Program-made: the position numbers and the translations under genes
Part shown: positions 11,486-22,702 of the stretch, one piece after another
Numbering within the stretch: position 1 is the first letter of the stretch
Layout of the letters: the number at the start of each line of letters is the position of its first letter
The notes under the pieces: generated by a model
The model's database searches: none
Seen by the model: only the letters and a program-made list of their open reading frames with translations
What the model was told of the DNA's origin: nothing
Source of the DNA: Platycnemis pennipes
Taxonomy: Eukaryota > Arthropoda > Insecta > Odonata > Platycnemididae
Length of the DNA stretch: 64,000 nt
Direction: 5' to 3'
NCBI GenBank assembly: GCA_933228895.1
Contig: OW121849.1
Location: forward strand, 127,166,849 to 127,230,848

Positions 11486-11660
11486 CACTCCTCTGGTACT
11501 GCTGTGTGGGTCAGTGATGACAGATTCTCCTGTTACAGAAGTCTTCACGTTGAAGATTACACCTGAGTCTTTGACCTGAAGACACCTCTTGTGACAGGGG
11601 AGAAACTGTTGTCACTCAATACTGACCCAAACAGCAGCACCGGAAGAATGGAACGGAGCC
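11486..11660. repeat. Long imperfect inverted repeat
   Basis: The left arm contains GGTACTGCTGTGTGGGTCAG, and the right arm holds its near complement CTGACCCAAACAGCAGCACC. Inner parts also pair (CTCCTGTTACAGAAGTCTTC with GAAGACACCTCTTGTGACAG). The whole could fold into a hairpin of about 170 bases and may be a fold-back element. No protein frame. Confidence 0.6.
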
Positions 11661-13189
11661 TTTGATTTAACATTTGGTATGATACCGACTAATAAGAGCT
11701 ATGGTGACCAGTTATTCAGTAAGATCTTTCGCTGAGATATTCACTGAATGGTGGGCTATTGGTAGATGTATCCACAAAAGTTAGTTACACCCTTTTTCAT
11801 AGATATTTTAAATGTAAAGCTGAATTTATAATTATGACCTTAGCCTAATACTAAAGTATTTCATTTTAGTGTATGAGAAGCCAGTCATTTCATTTGAGCC
11901 TGAAGTCAAGGGTTAGATTGGACTGATAACAATCACCAAAGCAACTTAGCATGATTTAGTGACAGTGATGCTAAGGAAATACCATGTTAATTCTACTTCT
12001 ACAGTGATAGAATTGCTTAACTGAAACCCTTAACATTTTGTATCTATGAAAACACGACAGCAAAAAATGTCCCATTACAATTTCTTCTTCAAATTTTTCA
12101 CATTAACTTTAGTTCTGAAGTTTGGTGAAAGGTAAGGCCTAGGGAAATTAAATAAAAATAGAAGGAATATCACAGAAATTTAAGATGAAAATGGGTAATT
12201 TGATTTGCCACATTTTTTCAGCAAGGCTTTTAATAAGTTACCATTCAAAACAGTATGATTGCATTTCTATAATTGCTGCAAAAGAAGCCATTTTAACATC
12301 ATATTCAAAAGGAAAAATAAGTTCACGTATTTATCTGAAATTAAAGCTGGAATCATACACTTCTTTCTCTGCTCACAGCCACTCAGGAGTTTTCCTTTAG
12401 GGTATCACCCTTGATCTACCTCTATGTGAATATAAGAATAAATAAAAAATTATAATGTTTGATATATTTAATAAACAAATACTCTTTATAAAGTACAAAT
12501 ACGCTCTATTAACAACACACAATTTTTCAACATTTTTGCAAGGAGAGAAATAATAAGATCGGACATTAAAACATCTTTTCTTAGAAATTCATGTATAAAA
12601 ACATTAATTACCTCAGTTGGCCCAACAAAATCTCACAAAATATAAAGAAATAATTCATTACATGTATAATATTTTGCTTTCAACAATATCAAAATCAACC
12701 TGAACAGACAAAAATCATTTGCCTACCTGGACGGAAATGTTACTTGGTATGTACTGCAGCATTTGCAGCTTTGGAGTATAAAAATATAACCAAATAGCAT
12801 TCAAATTATGCTGAAAAGGCAAAATATCTGCCTTCTTGGACGGAGAATGAGAGCAATGGTAAAACTATACACCATTCAGACTCATTCTGAATGAGTTATC
12901 CATTGACTTCATCACAAATATAAAACATAGCTAAGAATAAAATTCAAAAATAAAATTAAAAATAACTATAAACTAATGACCATTGTATAAATCAGAGATT
13001 AACAATGGTAAGTTATTTACATTTGTAAAATAATGTGAAAGTACTATGGAATGAAAATTGAAGATCAAATGAACAGTAATTTAAACATCATTACATGATC
13101 GCAAATGCTGTACACCTTATGAAAGAAGAGATTAATTACTCATTACATCATAATTACATCTTCAAGGTGTGTAGTATTTCCATTCTTAA
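11661..13189. other. AT-rich stretch, including probable 3' UTR of the downstream - strand gene
   Basis: No supported coding sequence. The upper end, next to 13190, is probably the 3' UTR of the four-pass membrane protein gene on the - strand. A small hairpin lies near 11709-11762. Confidence 0.4.
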
Positions 13190-13291
13190 TCACATCACAG
13201 GAGCTGTGGATACTGTGCTGTGAGGTGTGGTAGGTCTAGAACCAGAAATGGAATGTGCCACTGATGCATTTAAAGAAGTCATGGTCCCCAT
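13190..13291 (-). CDS. Exon 5 (terminal) of the Pasiflora-like gene
   Basis: 33 codons plus TGA after the acceptor GTTTTCAG. Encodes MGTMTSLNASVAHSISGSRP and a Thr/Ser/Pro-rich end finishing STAPVM. The ATG at its start is an internal Met, not a start codon. Confidence 0.75.
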   Translation of the reverse strand: MGTMTSLNASVAHSISGSRPTTPHSTVSTAPVM

Positions 13292-16200
13292 CTGAAAACA
13301 ATTTTCAAAAATTATGTTGTATTAGAATTCATAATGCTATTAAGATTAGTATTTAAAAGTGGAGTATATTAAAGTGATGCACATAGCTCCTAAATATACC
13401 AGCTTCAATATGTTACAACTCTCAATATGCACCACTTGCACAGACAATGTTCATCTTACCCTCAGGTGAGCCAAGTCCTCAAGTTTGGTGAGATCTGACA
13501 GTTCCAAGTACAATGAATAGACCAAAAGCCATCCATAAGCATTGGCACAAGTGAAAACAATCCACAGAAGACACATGGTTACATTGTAGCCAAAGATTAA
13601 ATCATTGACGATGGCAGCAAAGATAAAAGCTAAGAGTCTCCATATAGTGAAAACACCCATGCAATATATCCATGGCAGCATTTTTGTTTCATACTCCTGA
13701 AAAATAACATTTATATCATAAAGTATTTAAGTGCTTATGCTGCATATATACACTTTTTACATAATGAGACTGAGTTATTCAAGTGGTATTTGACCTCTAT
13801 CTTTCTATAAAAACTTGCCCAAAGGAATTCATTAGAAATAATATGCTAGAGAACAGACACAAGAATAGAATAATAAAACAACTGAACTTTACCTTATTAC
13901 ACAAACCTTCATTGAATGATTATATGATTCAGTAATGATATTCAATTGATAGTTTCACAATATGAATCAGTAAATTGCTATTTTTTCCAGTGAAATTTAT
14001 ATTCTCATCAATATTTCCCGCCTCCATGACAAAACAAAGTTAAAATCAATATTGGGATAATATAATTAGCCCATAAACATTTGGAGCATTTCATACTCTT
14101 TAATGTTGCTCATTTAATACATCATACATTTTTATACTCAGGGCCACTGCATGTGGGTGTGTAGGTTGTGCTCAGTACAAAGGTTCTAAAACAAATGCAC
14201 TATGCCTTCTCGTAAAATTAACGTTGCTTCAAATTAAAAATTTTATTCTATTAGATTGGGGGCATGGGAATTTAACTTGCAGAAAGGCATCACACATGTG
14301 ATAAACATGTCCATACTCATCCTTTAGTAAATTATACCCAAATAAAAGCACCACAAACCAGGTCCAAAAATAATTGACTATAATTATGAAGAGTAAACGC
14401 ATAAGTACCTTTCTTAAGGCAACAATGAGGATAATGCTTGTGACAAGAAGGGCTACTCCTCCAATGAGAGAAAAGAGGGCGAATACAACCAATGCATTTC
14501 GAACTGGAAAAAAATATGATATGTAAATATGAGTATATTAATCCCAGGAAAAAAGCTAAATAATGGTTAGAGAATCAAATTCAAGCACTTTCACAATTGA
14601 AGAGGTTATTGCTGCTTACCATGAAAACTTCCAGCAAAAACAAACTCAAAGCTTATAATGTAATATCCATAATGTGTTGATCCAGGGGCAGCCATTGCTA
14701 GGCAATATATGTCAAAAACCGAAGTACCAATGGTGAATAGGCTGAGGAGCTGGAAAAGAAAAATACCTGGGTTTAGAGACAAATGAGAAAATTTTGTATA
14801 ACCGTTCACAGGACACACAATACAATTGGCTAGTGCTCATTTGTCTCCAAGAAACAATAGCAATTCACTGAAAAAAAATTAATTTGATACATGCGACAAT
14901 TTTAGAAGGCTGAAATTCTGATTTACAAAGGATCTTTCCTATTCGACCCAACATTTTTCTCTGTCATGACTACCTTTGTAAGTTGGATATAGTAAGTCTA
15001 ACAGTAACACATTGTGAAAAAGATGTTAAGGCCGTTGTACACGGTACAATTTCTTGTACAAGAACTTGTACAATGCGCAAATTGTATCGTGTACGAGGGG
15101 TTCGTACAATTTCTTGTACAAGAAATTAGATCATGCTCTATATTATTGGATGAAACCATCCAAGATCCACTCAGTAGCTTCTGCGCATGACATGTGACGG
15201 TAGTGATGCGTTCGTTTAGTATTTGCAAGGTTGGTGTTCTGTTTGCGATCACTTTTATTCCAATTAGCACGGCAAAACTTCCATTTTTGTCGTACATATC
15301 GTGATATTCTTTGTTGCTTCCATATTGTGATATTCGTCGGTCGCGTTGGAAGTGTTCTATTTCTCAAAAGATGAGTTGGACACACTGGGAAACATTAAAC
15401 CTCAATGAAATTAAGATGACGTTATTGAACCAAAAATAAATATATGCAACGAGCGAAAACATGCTGTTTGGACGATAAATGATGGGTTTCATGAGCCGAT
15501 GAAAGAGTGCAAGTAACCAATTGTAAAATTTCATTTTATTAATGCTAGGATTAATGGTAGCAAATCATTGTAACCCATGGCAGTATTTTCAAAATACTAT
15601 CGTCATCGGATATCGTGATTCAGCTGTTGGACAGAAAACGATATCTGCGCATGTTATTGGCGCACAAATTGCATGAAAATCTTTGATCGTGTACGACCGT
15701 GAACCAATTTCTTGTACAATATCTTGGTCCAATCTCGCTGTTCAATTTATTGTACAAGTTCTTGTACAAGAAATTGTACCGTGTACAACGGCCTTTAGAA
15801 AGCTAATGAGACCTTTTCTTTTGAAACTGGAGATAAAATGCAGAAAAAGTGTCACAACTTCCTCTCCCATATGCCCAGGTTCATGAGAAAATTGGTTTCA
15901 TAAAATTTTGTTCCGCATAAATTCTTTGCATTACACAGCCCTTTATAGCAAACACTGTGGCCATGGTAGTTAAGGCATAGGTTCAAGTAATATTTTGTAA
16001 TCTTATGATTGGTGGCATGGGTTTGCATCTTAACAGTTGCTTATTTTCCTGGTTGAATATTCGTAATCTTCTTTGTAATCATAATATCTTTTGTAAACAA
16101 TGCTAGATGCTCATACATGAGCAATGAAGGCAGGTGAAGACAGCTAGTGACAGCTTTAATGACCCCCCAGAAATACCAGAGACTGGTCAAGCTGTCTTAT

Positions 16201-18112
16201 CCCAAAATATCCATGGATTTTCAAAATCTGAAAATATTCGGCCAATGACACACCATCCACTTGTAAAGTATATTTTCGGGAAAAGTATAAAATCCTGCAA
16301 TCAGCTACAATATTCTACCGGTAGGTAATTAGAAATCCAGCTTATAGAGGCATAAGTGAAAACCCTGAAGATAATCTTGTACATGCATGGGACTGGGCAT
16401 CCTATGATTGTTGCCAAAAGATATTCAACTGGAAAAAAATTCCTCTGGTGAAGATCAGATCCATGTCACTAATCAGAATATTACTTTTATTTATTTAATA
16501 TAAGAACATTTAATGAAATTTTTACCCGCCAGCGGAGCCCCTCAACCCGCCCAATCTGGCATCACTGATCATTACATGTAAATTAAGAGACATCACCATT
16601 CTGAGCTGCATGTGGCTGATGGGTTGGACCCCACTAATCTATACCTCTATAAGTGAGTTTATCTTCAAGAAAAAGCAATGTTTTGTGTGTATTCTGATAA
16701 ATTAAATGTAGTTTTGTTGTTTGCCTGAAAGGTGGCAGGTTTGTATTTGTAAACAAAAACAAATTAGGTACTTGATAAGTGCAAATCGCTGACGGAGGCG
16801 CATTGCTTTCTCAGGATGTCTTAACAAAAAATCAGTGTTTTTATTGAGTAATGAACTTAAAATTGTGAGTTAAAGGTTAGGAAATTACGGAGTGAGATAC
16901 TGAATTAGTTTGGTTGGCACCAGTGTAACTTTTTACGAGATAATTCAAGAAAGAGGCTCCATAAAGTTGCAGGCTCTGAGGGACACAGAATTAATTAAGA
17001 GGAACCAAGGTGTTGACTTTCATAACATTGAAAAGAGCCCGGTGGAATGAAATACATAATCTCTCCATAAAAACATTCCCATACATGGACCATTGTTTAA
17101 AGAAAAGTGAAAGATTTCACCAGACCTAGGATTAGAGAACTTTTCAGCTAGTAAAGACTAGAAGCTTTTAAAAAGTGACATGATATAGCTTGGCATTGCT
17201 ACAAGCTATAAAACTGGCTGAGTGAGAAAAGCTTCCGCAAGAGAAAAAATCCCGGTCCCTTAGACTCTCATTACCCAGGCTCAACAGTATTATTCTATCA
17301 ATACATTAAACAATTGGTTTTGCTATCTGGTATCTTTTCTTTAAATTTGACTGGCACACTAAAGATTTATTTCTTATTATAATGAAGAGGGTGCTGGATG
17401 GTCTGCTAAAAGCTTAGGGGGTCTAAACATGTATGAGCTACTAAAAGGGGGTCATGGGGACTAAAAAAGGTTGGGAACCCCTGGTCTTGGACCATTCGCA
17501 GAAGCTAGAACTAAATCTAAAACGAGTTTATGCAACACTGCTGTTACTTTTCACGAAATAGAGAAGCATATAACAAAGTGCACATAGAGAACATCACACT
17601 TTAGGACGATTAGTTTAAAGGCCTGGTTACACCATATGATTTCTTGTACAGTCTCATCCCACTTTAGGACGGTTATTTTAAAGGCCTGGTTACACTCTAA
17701 GATTTCTTGTACAATCTCTCGTACGACTATGTGACGCGAAAATGAATGCAGAATTTTTTCGTTTAACTAGGCCAAGTATATAACTGTTGACGGATTATTT
17801 ATTATAGCACCATGATGAAAACAATAAAACGTCCACTACAGATAAATACACTAAAAAAAATATTTTACTCATTTTGGAGCATCATTATGAACCAAATGGC
17901 GGAATGAATTTAGTTACCAAGGAATAGATGCCAACAACTAGAGATCCCCGCTGTATGTCCAAGATAATGGCATCTTGCAGAATAGGCTTTCTATACCAAG
18001 GTATTTTTATAGACCTCATAGACCTAGTAGATTTCAAATTAGCTGATGACCTCGTAACATGAGAGTACACAGACGAGGCCCCAATACTGGGCGACTTCTT
18101 CCCGTAATTCAT
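13190..18112 (-). CDS. Four-transmembrane septate-junction-type protein (Pasiflora-like), complete five-exon gene
   Basis: Five exons join into a 252-residue frame with consensus GT/AG borders and matching phases. Predicted layout: basic, Ser-rich cytoplasmic N-terminus of about 50 residues; helix 1 around GSLVVGIYSLLLSLFTIGTS; a short outer loop with AAPGSTHYGYY; helix 2 ALFSLIGGVALLVTSIILIV; helix 3 in WIYCMGVFTIWRLLAFIFAA; helix 4 CLLWIVFTCANAYGWLLVYS; then LYLELSDLTKLEDLAHL and a Ser/Thr-rich tail. Size, four helices and the LYLELSDLTKLEDLA end match my knowledge of insect Pasiflora proteins, core claudin-like components of septate junctions in epithelia and glia. Which paralogue is unclear. 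Intron 1 (3.2 kb) carries transposon insertions; the coding sequence is intact. Confidence 0.8.
13460..13696 (-). CDS. Exon 4 of the Pasiflora-like gene
   Basis: 79 codons after the acceptor TTATTTTTCAG, ending CTGAGG|GTAAGA. Starts EYETKMLPWIYCMGVFTIWR and covers helices 3 and 4 and the conserved YSLYLELSDLTKLEDLAHLR segment. Confidence 0.85.
14409..14503 (-). CDS. Exon 3 of the Pasiflora-like gene
   Basis: 95 bases after the acceptor TTTTTCCAG. Its first two bases complete a Val codon and it ends AGAAAG|GTACTT in phase 0. Encodes VRNALVVFALFSLIGGVALL and the following hydrophobic stretch to ALRK: helix 2 and its basic cytoplasmic end. Confidence 0.82.
14620..14749 (-). CDS. Exon 2 of the Pasiflora-like gene
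   Basis: 130 bases after the acceptor TTTTCCAG, ending CATG|GTAAGC in phase 1. Encodes LLSLFTIGTSVFDIYCLAMA and APGSTHYGYYIISFEFVFAG: the rest of helix 1 and the first extracellular loop. Confidence 0.82.
15026..15797. mobile_element. PIF/Harbinger-like element with long perfect terminal inverted repeats
   Basis: The element proper is 15029-15794, between 3-bp TTA direct repeats, the duplication size and sequence typical of PIF/Harbinger. The left end starts AGGCCGTTGTACACGGTACA and is repeated inverted at the right end; the match extends about 45 bp without mismatch and is rich in CTTGTACAAG palindromes. It lies in intron 1 of the Pasiflora-like gene. An 80-codon open frame on the - strand (15143-15385), rich in Arg, Lys and Trp, could be a trace of an accessory gene but is not identifiable. 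Perfect inverted repeats suggest recent arrival. Confidence 0.8.
17464..17483 (-). mobile_element. hAT-like terminal sequence
   Basis: On the - strand this reads CAGGGGTTCCCAACCTTTTT, a well-known type of hAT (Charlie-like) transposon end. I did not find a matching opposite end, so only a fragment is claimed. Confidence 0.4.
17590..17725. repeat. Duplicated fragment related to the Harbinger-like termini
   Basis: Two adjacent copies, about 60 bases each, of CACTTTAGGACG-TT--TTTAAAGGCCTGGTTACAC...ATTTCTTGTAC, at about 17599 and 17660. The parts AAAGGCC and ATTTCTTGTACA recall the end of the element at 15029, so this may be a diverged or solo end of a relative. Confidence 0.5.
17918..18112 (-). 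CDS. Exon 1 (coding) of the Pasiflora-like gene
   Basis: 65 codons from ATG (18112) to the donor TCCTTG|GTAACT, phase 0. Encodes the cytoplasmic N-terminus (MNYGKKSPSIGASSVYSH...) and the start of helix 1. Just upstream, CCTTTTTAG lies 14 bases before the ATG and looks like an acceptor, so a separate 5' UTR exon is likely. Confidence 0.78.
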
Positions 18113-19040
18113 CTTGAAGTGCTCTAAAAAGGAATAAAAATGGACACGTTATTAATAACCTCAATTACAACATAGAAAGTTATACACATGATCACTACCT
18201 TAACATCTAGCACGAATATTTGTGACGCTAAAGACAAATGTTAAAAGGTTCTTTTCATATCAGAAACAAAGCTGGACCAATATGCCTCGAGGTTAATAAT
18301 CAGTAAAGCTAACATACAATCTTCATTTTATTCGCTTAATTTGATTACTGTAAGGCTAAAGAAACTACAAACCTAGTAAAAGCACGGAAAAACAACAAAA
18401 ACTTGATATACAAAACTCAAGGAATAACGATTCCGTTGTTTATGAAATTTCACGGGCGTGGCTAGATTTTGTTCTTCAGTTGTTTCTGAAAGCGAAATGT
18501 CCAGCAACATTCAAAAGACGTTTTGATGTGACCGAGTTAAATTTCAAGAAAGCACGTATTGAAGTTAATATCTTACAAATTTAGTGAATTACCAGCAGAG
18601 GAGTTTTTCGTATCAATTTCACTTGAGGTAAGGTATTTTCTAAAATGACTTTTGAACCTCACTATCCTAGTTATAAACACATTTCACGGCATGAAATTGG
18701 TGCTATGTTAAAGTTCGAAAGTTTTATGGAACGTGATTTTTGCTGGTTTTTAAATTAATCCTTGGCGATTTAGCGGTGTAATAAGGATATCCGGTACACT
18801 GTTTTTTGGTGATATTAACTAAAGGACAAATTGATATTTTCTCATGTTTTTATGGCATGCAATGATTTAAATACTGTCAGTGGTGGCTACTTCATACCTA
18901 CCACTTTCGTTTTAGGAATTTACGTTTAATTCTTACTTTGGTGTACCAAAATAACCCCAGAAAACTAAAAATTTATACAGTCAGGGAGTTGGTGATTATA
19001 CTAGTACCTATATGTGCAAAAATACAATTTTATTAATTAT
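18113..19040 (-). other. Presumed 5' region of the Pasiflora-like gene
   Basis: Upstream of the ATG at 18112. No coding sequence. It probably holds an untranslated first exon and promoter, but I cannot place a transcription start. Confidence 0.35.
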
Positions 19041-19042
19041 GG

Positions 19043-19130
19043 CTTAAGGCCTTAAGTTCAGTAAGTTCTCCGGAGAACTTACTGAAAAGTGGTGCAAAGT
19101 AAACGTATGTATGGGTAACTTTGCACCACT
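19043..19130. repeat. Cluster of three adjacent palindromes
   Basis: In order: CTTAAGGCCTTAAG (19043-19056, perfect); a 30-bp perfect palindrome with half-site TTCAGTAAGTTCTCC (19057-19086); and an inverted repeat AAGTGGTGCAAAGT / ACTTTGCACCACTT with a short spacer (to about 19130). They abut with almost no gap. Confidence 0.85.
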
Positions 19131-19244
19131 TAACATAATCAATGTATCATGAGTTATAATCGGGGAGCGACGCACTTACACCTATCAGTGTAAATAGGCA
19201 CCAATTCTAAAGTCCTTAAGAGTAATTATTTTAAGTTGAAATAA

Positions 19245-19288
19245 AAAAATGAAGGTATTACCTATATATAGGTTATACCTTCATTTTT
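19245..19288. repeat. 44-bp near-perfect palindrome
   Basis: Arms AAAAATGAAGGTAT / ATACCTTCATTTTT around ACCTATATATAGGT, itself a palindrome; a single non-pairing T-T position. A further CATATACC-TATA-GGTATGC palindrome follows immediately. Confidence 0.85.
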
Positions 19289-19407
19289 CATATACCTATA
19301 TATGGTATGCAAAAATATTATATATTGAAACAAAAATGACAGAGTTTTTATGCATTGAAAGTTCTTCCGATAGATACTATGATTAAAATGAAAAAAAAAT
19401 GAAAAAT

Positions 19408-20830
19408 TTAGATCAAAAATTTCTCAAGTTCAGGAACAAAAAAACAACCACGTTTTGAAAGTAATTTTGGTTCTTTGATGAAATCTTTAATGTCTGTCCA
19501 CAGATATTCCATTCTATCAGGTTCCAGTTGCCAATTCCATGTAGAGATTCCTGCTTTTGCATGGATTATACAATTGCCCCTCCTCTTGTGGGACATTCTA
19601 TTTTCCCAGGAAATAACTGCTCTGCATAACTGAATACAAAATTTACTCCCACTTTCCTCACTACAGGAGAAAAACCAAAAACAACTGGCATAGCTTAAAC
19701 ACTCCCACCATCTTCCTCTAAAAATGAGACTCCATTTCATCAGATGAATCTTTGTATTAAATCTCCTTCAATATCCTCAATATCTGATGAAGATATTGAT
19801 GGTAAAGGATTTGAATGTTGACTGTATCTTGTATGCCATTTCTTTTATGGTTTAATTGGGCTAGGGTCTAGCACTAACTCTTCTTTGGTTTCTGCACATC
19901 ACTTTCCTTGATGGATATGGGACCGTCCATATCCACTAGGTGGTGGTCACCAAACTCTTTAAAGAAGGCTATGGCTGCTATACCTTCATTGAATGGCTTT
20001 GTGGTATCATGGATCTCCTTCCAGAAACGTTCCACCTCTGGGACAGATGGTGGTGTTTTGACAACAGGTGGAGGAGGTCGGAAGAGACGGGACGGCTGAA
20101 AGAAGAAGGTAGAGTTCTCCTTCCTGGGATTGGTCCTACTGACCGTACCTTGCTGCTTAAGAATAAGCAGCAAGAGTTGGATATAATATCCCAGAGGCTG
20201 TACATTTCCATCAAGGCCATATCTATGATGCCATTCAAGTGGGACAGCTATTGGTCTTGCAGAGGAATTTTATGATGTGTATTTCTCTCTATGGTAGATG
20301 ACTCACCATAATTTATAGTGATTTCCAACTGCATGTGTAGATCAGAGTCAGCCTTTGGATTATCTCCCTTCTCTGAAAGATCAGCAGAAGCTTTGTAGGA
20401 GATAGAACCTTTGCTGGTGGTGTACTTCTCTGACCTTGCAGTTGGTGGGTCATTTTATTGCGCAGGTGGTTTACACAGTCACACAGATTTTGCTGCAACA
20501 GATGGTTATGTACAGGATGTATTTCACACTACAAAGAGTGCAACCACACCATGTACTCACATCAACTTGGCTCACTGGCAGCATCTCAAGATAGTTGATC
20601 TCCTCTCAGGGTCTCCATCCACTCCATGCAGGCTCCCTTTCTAGATATTTTTTGTTGCTTTGTCACTCTCAACTTCATTAGGGCCAGTTGTGGCAGGCAT
20701 TCTCTGAATTTTTGGAATCCAAGTAAATCCACAAGTGGTATAGTTAGCCCCACAAGCAGACAGTCACTATCAGCCAGAATAACCATTACTGGGAACTGCC
20801 TCTGCTGGAGGCTGCTGGTTGGTATTTGAC
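19408..20830. other. Unresolved region with overlapping short open frames
   Basis: Less AT-rich than its surroundings, with open frames of 60-111 codons on both strands. On the - strand, fragments such as PPPPVVKTPPSVPEVERFWK (about 20060) and ILADSDCLLVGLTIPLVDLL (about 20750) look protein-like, but no frame persists and I recognise no domain. A decayed gene or transposon is possible. Confidence 0.25.
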
Positions 20831-21760
20831 CACAGTGATATTTATCAGTATTATGAAGTTAACATTAATGTTCACCTCATGATTCAAAATGGGAATACCA
20901 ACCACAATGGAAGCCATCAAAGCTCTGATGGAAACATCTAAAAATGCTGTTTAACTGTGGCAAGTACTTCAAGGAATAAAGATTTCATAACCTTCAATTT
21001 TTTTATCTTTTAAGAGTTGCGATGTTATTGAAACATGGAGAGATATACCTCTTGTATGCTCACTCAATAATTCATTAAATACTCATTCACTCAGTATTCA
21101 ACCTTACAGTTGGTTAGATATTTGAGGGTTTGAGATGAGCTCACCCTGTATTAAGCCATTGGTGAGTGAAAATTCATGCATTCAGGGAGGCCAGTTCCTA
21201 TTCCTGAGCTACCTAATTTTCCACAAAGTTATGACAATCAGAAAATCATTCCATAAGGCTTTTAGGTGGGGGTGTCCAGATTGCTTCGATCGTAACCTAG
21301 GAAGTCTGTAGCCCAGTGCTCTACCCATTAGAAAACCAGGACTCCTTAATAAATACTAAATACATTCACTATCAGAATTATCTTTGTTGAAACTGATTTG
21401 AATGTGTGTTGAACTAACCAAATCTGGGCTGAAACTGATTTGAAACTATTAGCACTGTGTTGAATCCAGAAGGGAAATCAACCACTCATTTGCAACTGTG
21501 ATTTTTTCATTGGTTGCGTGTTGACAGAACCTTTCACTGGGTTGACAGTATTGCTTTGAACTGTGATGATATAGATTTAAACTGTGTTGGCAATGCACTG
21601 CTTTCATAGAGTTTACATAAATAACTGCTGCACACTGCTTCCATTCATGACTAAATTACTAATGATTCTATGATTGAGATGGCTCCTGGAAAGTTTAAAA
21701 AATGCATTGTTTACCTGGTAAATAATATTGCAATGCAAACAAAAATAGCAGTAAGCATTT
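20831..21760. other. Noncoding stretch
   Basis: No protein frame, RNA gene or clear repeat seen. At 21376-21600 the motif family CTGATTTGAA / GTGTTGAA recurs irregularly (AACTGATTTGAA at about 21390 and 21434), suggesting a degenerate short repeat. Confidence 0.35.
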
Positions 21761-21765
21761 TATTT

Positions 21766-22702
21766 TCACCATACTGGTAAATAAGTTTTTACCTTGTACC
21801 GGTCCCGTCCTTCTGGCCATGCAGACGGGACACGACACACTCCACCCACGCGTACCCCTCCGCCCCAGAGACGCGCGGGCCAAAAAAGACAAACTCCGTC
21901 ACCTTTCAGATATAAACGGAAGACCTTCTCTGAGCAGGTCTCAATCGCCAGGTTCCTGACCTCGTTCAAAACTAACAATTCCCTGGCCTTACCGCCGGGG
22001 TCGGGTGAAGAAAGGTGGCAGGTAATGGGTCTTTGGGTAATTCGGATCGTCGGGAAGGAAGTCGAACAAAAATAGGTATCGTTCACTTCACGTAACAAAC
22101 CAATATATTCTGTTGCAGACACAATCAATACAAAAAAACCCTTCTTACAACTAATGATGAATGGATGAGGGATGAGACATGAGAATATCTTTGTATGAGA
22201 TGATTAATGAATTAATGAAACAAAAAATGGAGCAAAAACGATCATGATCAGATAACATAAATGATGAATTAAGAGCCAATCAGCCAACACATAAAAGAAG
22301 GCTCATTTCCGCGAGCATGCGGGTAAATGGATTGCACTATTGAATTACAATACACGTAAACTAATCTTGAGTTCTCTTCTGGCTCATTTCCGTGAGCATG
22401 CGGATGAATGGATTGCACTATTCAATTACAATACCCGTGAACTAATATGGAGCTCTCTTCTTCCCAACAAACCAGGGAATGTGGGGGGTAATTATAAGTG
22501 CTTCCCAAGGGAGAAAATGCTTCTCACGGAGCTACCCACGTTAGGGCATTAATTACACAGATCGAGGAGCACACCGCCACTGTAGCCGGGCCCAATCGTA
22601 ACTCGATGGCAATGAGGCTGCTTAACAAGGGGGGAGGTTTGGTCGGACAGCAATCTTACGTGACCGAAAATTACGGGGGCTGGACTCTGGCTTGGGACCC
22701 TG
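21766..22702 (-). other. GC-richer sequence beside the LOA-type LINE, part of its target locus
   Basis: Together with 30400-30790 this is the DNA into which the LINE inserted. On the - strand it has an open frame of 120 codons (22128-21766) and another (22746-22549) starting inside the 99-bp repeat (MSRPGGYSGIPVELSRVPSQ...). With the LINE removed, the second frame would join the long frame upstream of the insertion. It could be a diverged mobile element or a gene; I do not recognise it. Confidence 0.35.
22300..22461. repeat. 81-bp tandem duplication
   Basis: Two adjacent units starting GGCTCATTTCCGCGAGCATG (22300) and GGCTCATTTCCGTGAGCATG (22381), similar throughout with scattered substitutions. 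Confidence 0.85.

Noticed and set aside
15143..15385. An 80-codon frame inside the Harbinger-like element as transposase
   Set aside because: No DDE motif or Myb pattern can be seen, and the element is far too short for a transposase gene.
19874..20830. A coding gene on the - strand
   Set aside because: Protein-like fragments exist in different frames, but stops separate them, no splice sites link them convincingly and no domain is recognisable. Described only as unresolved.
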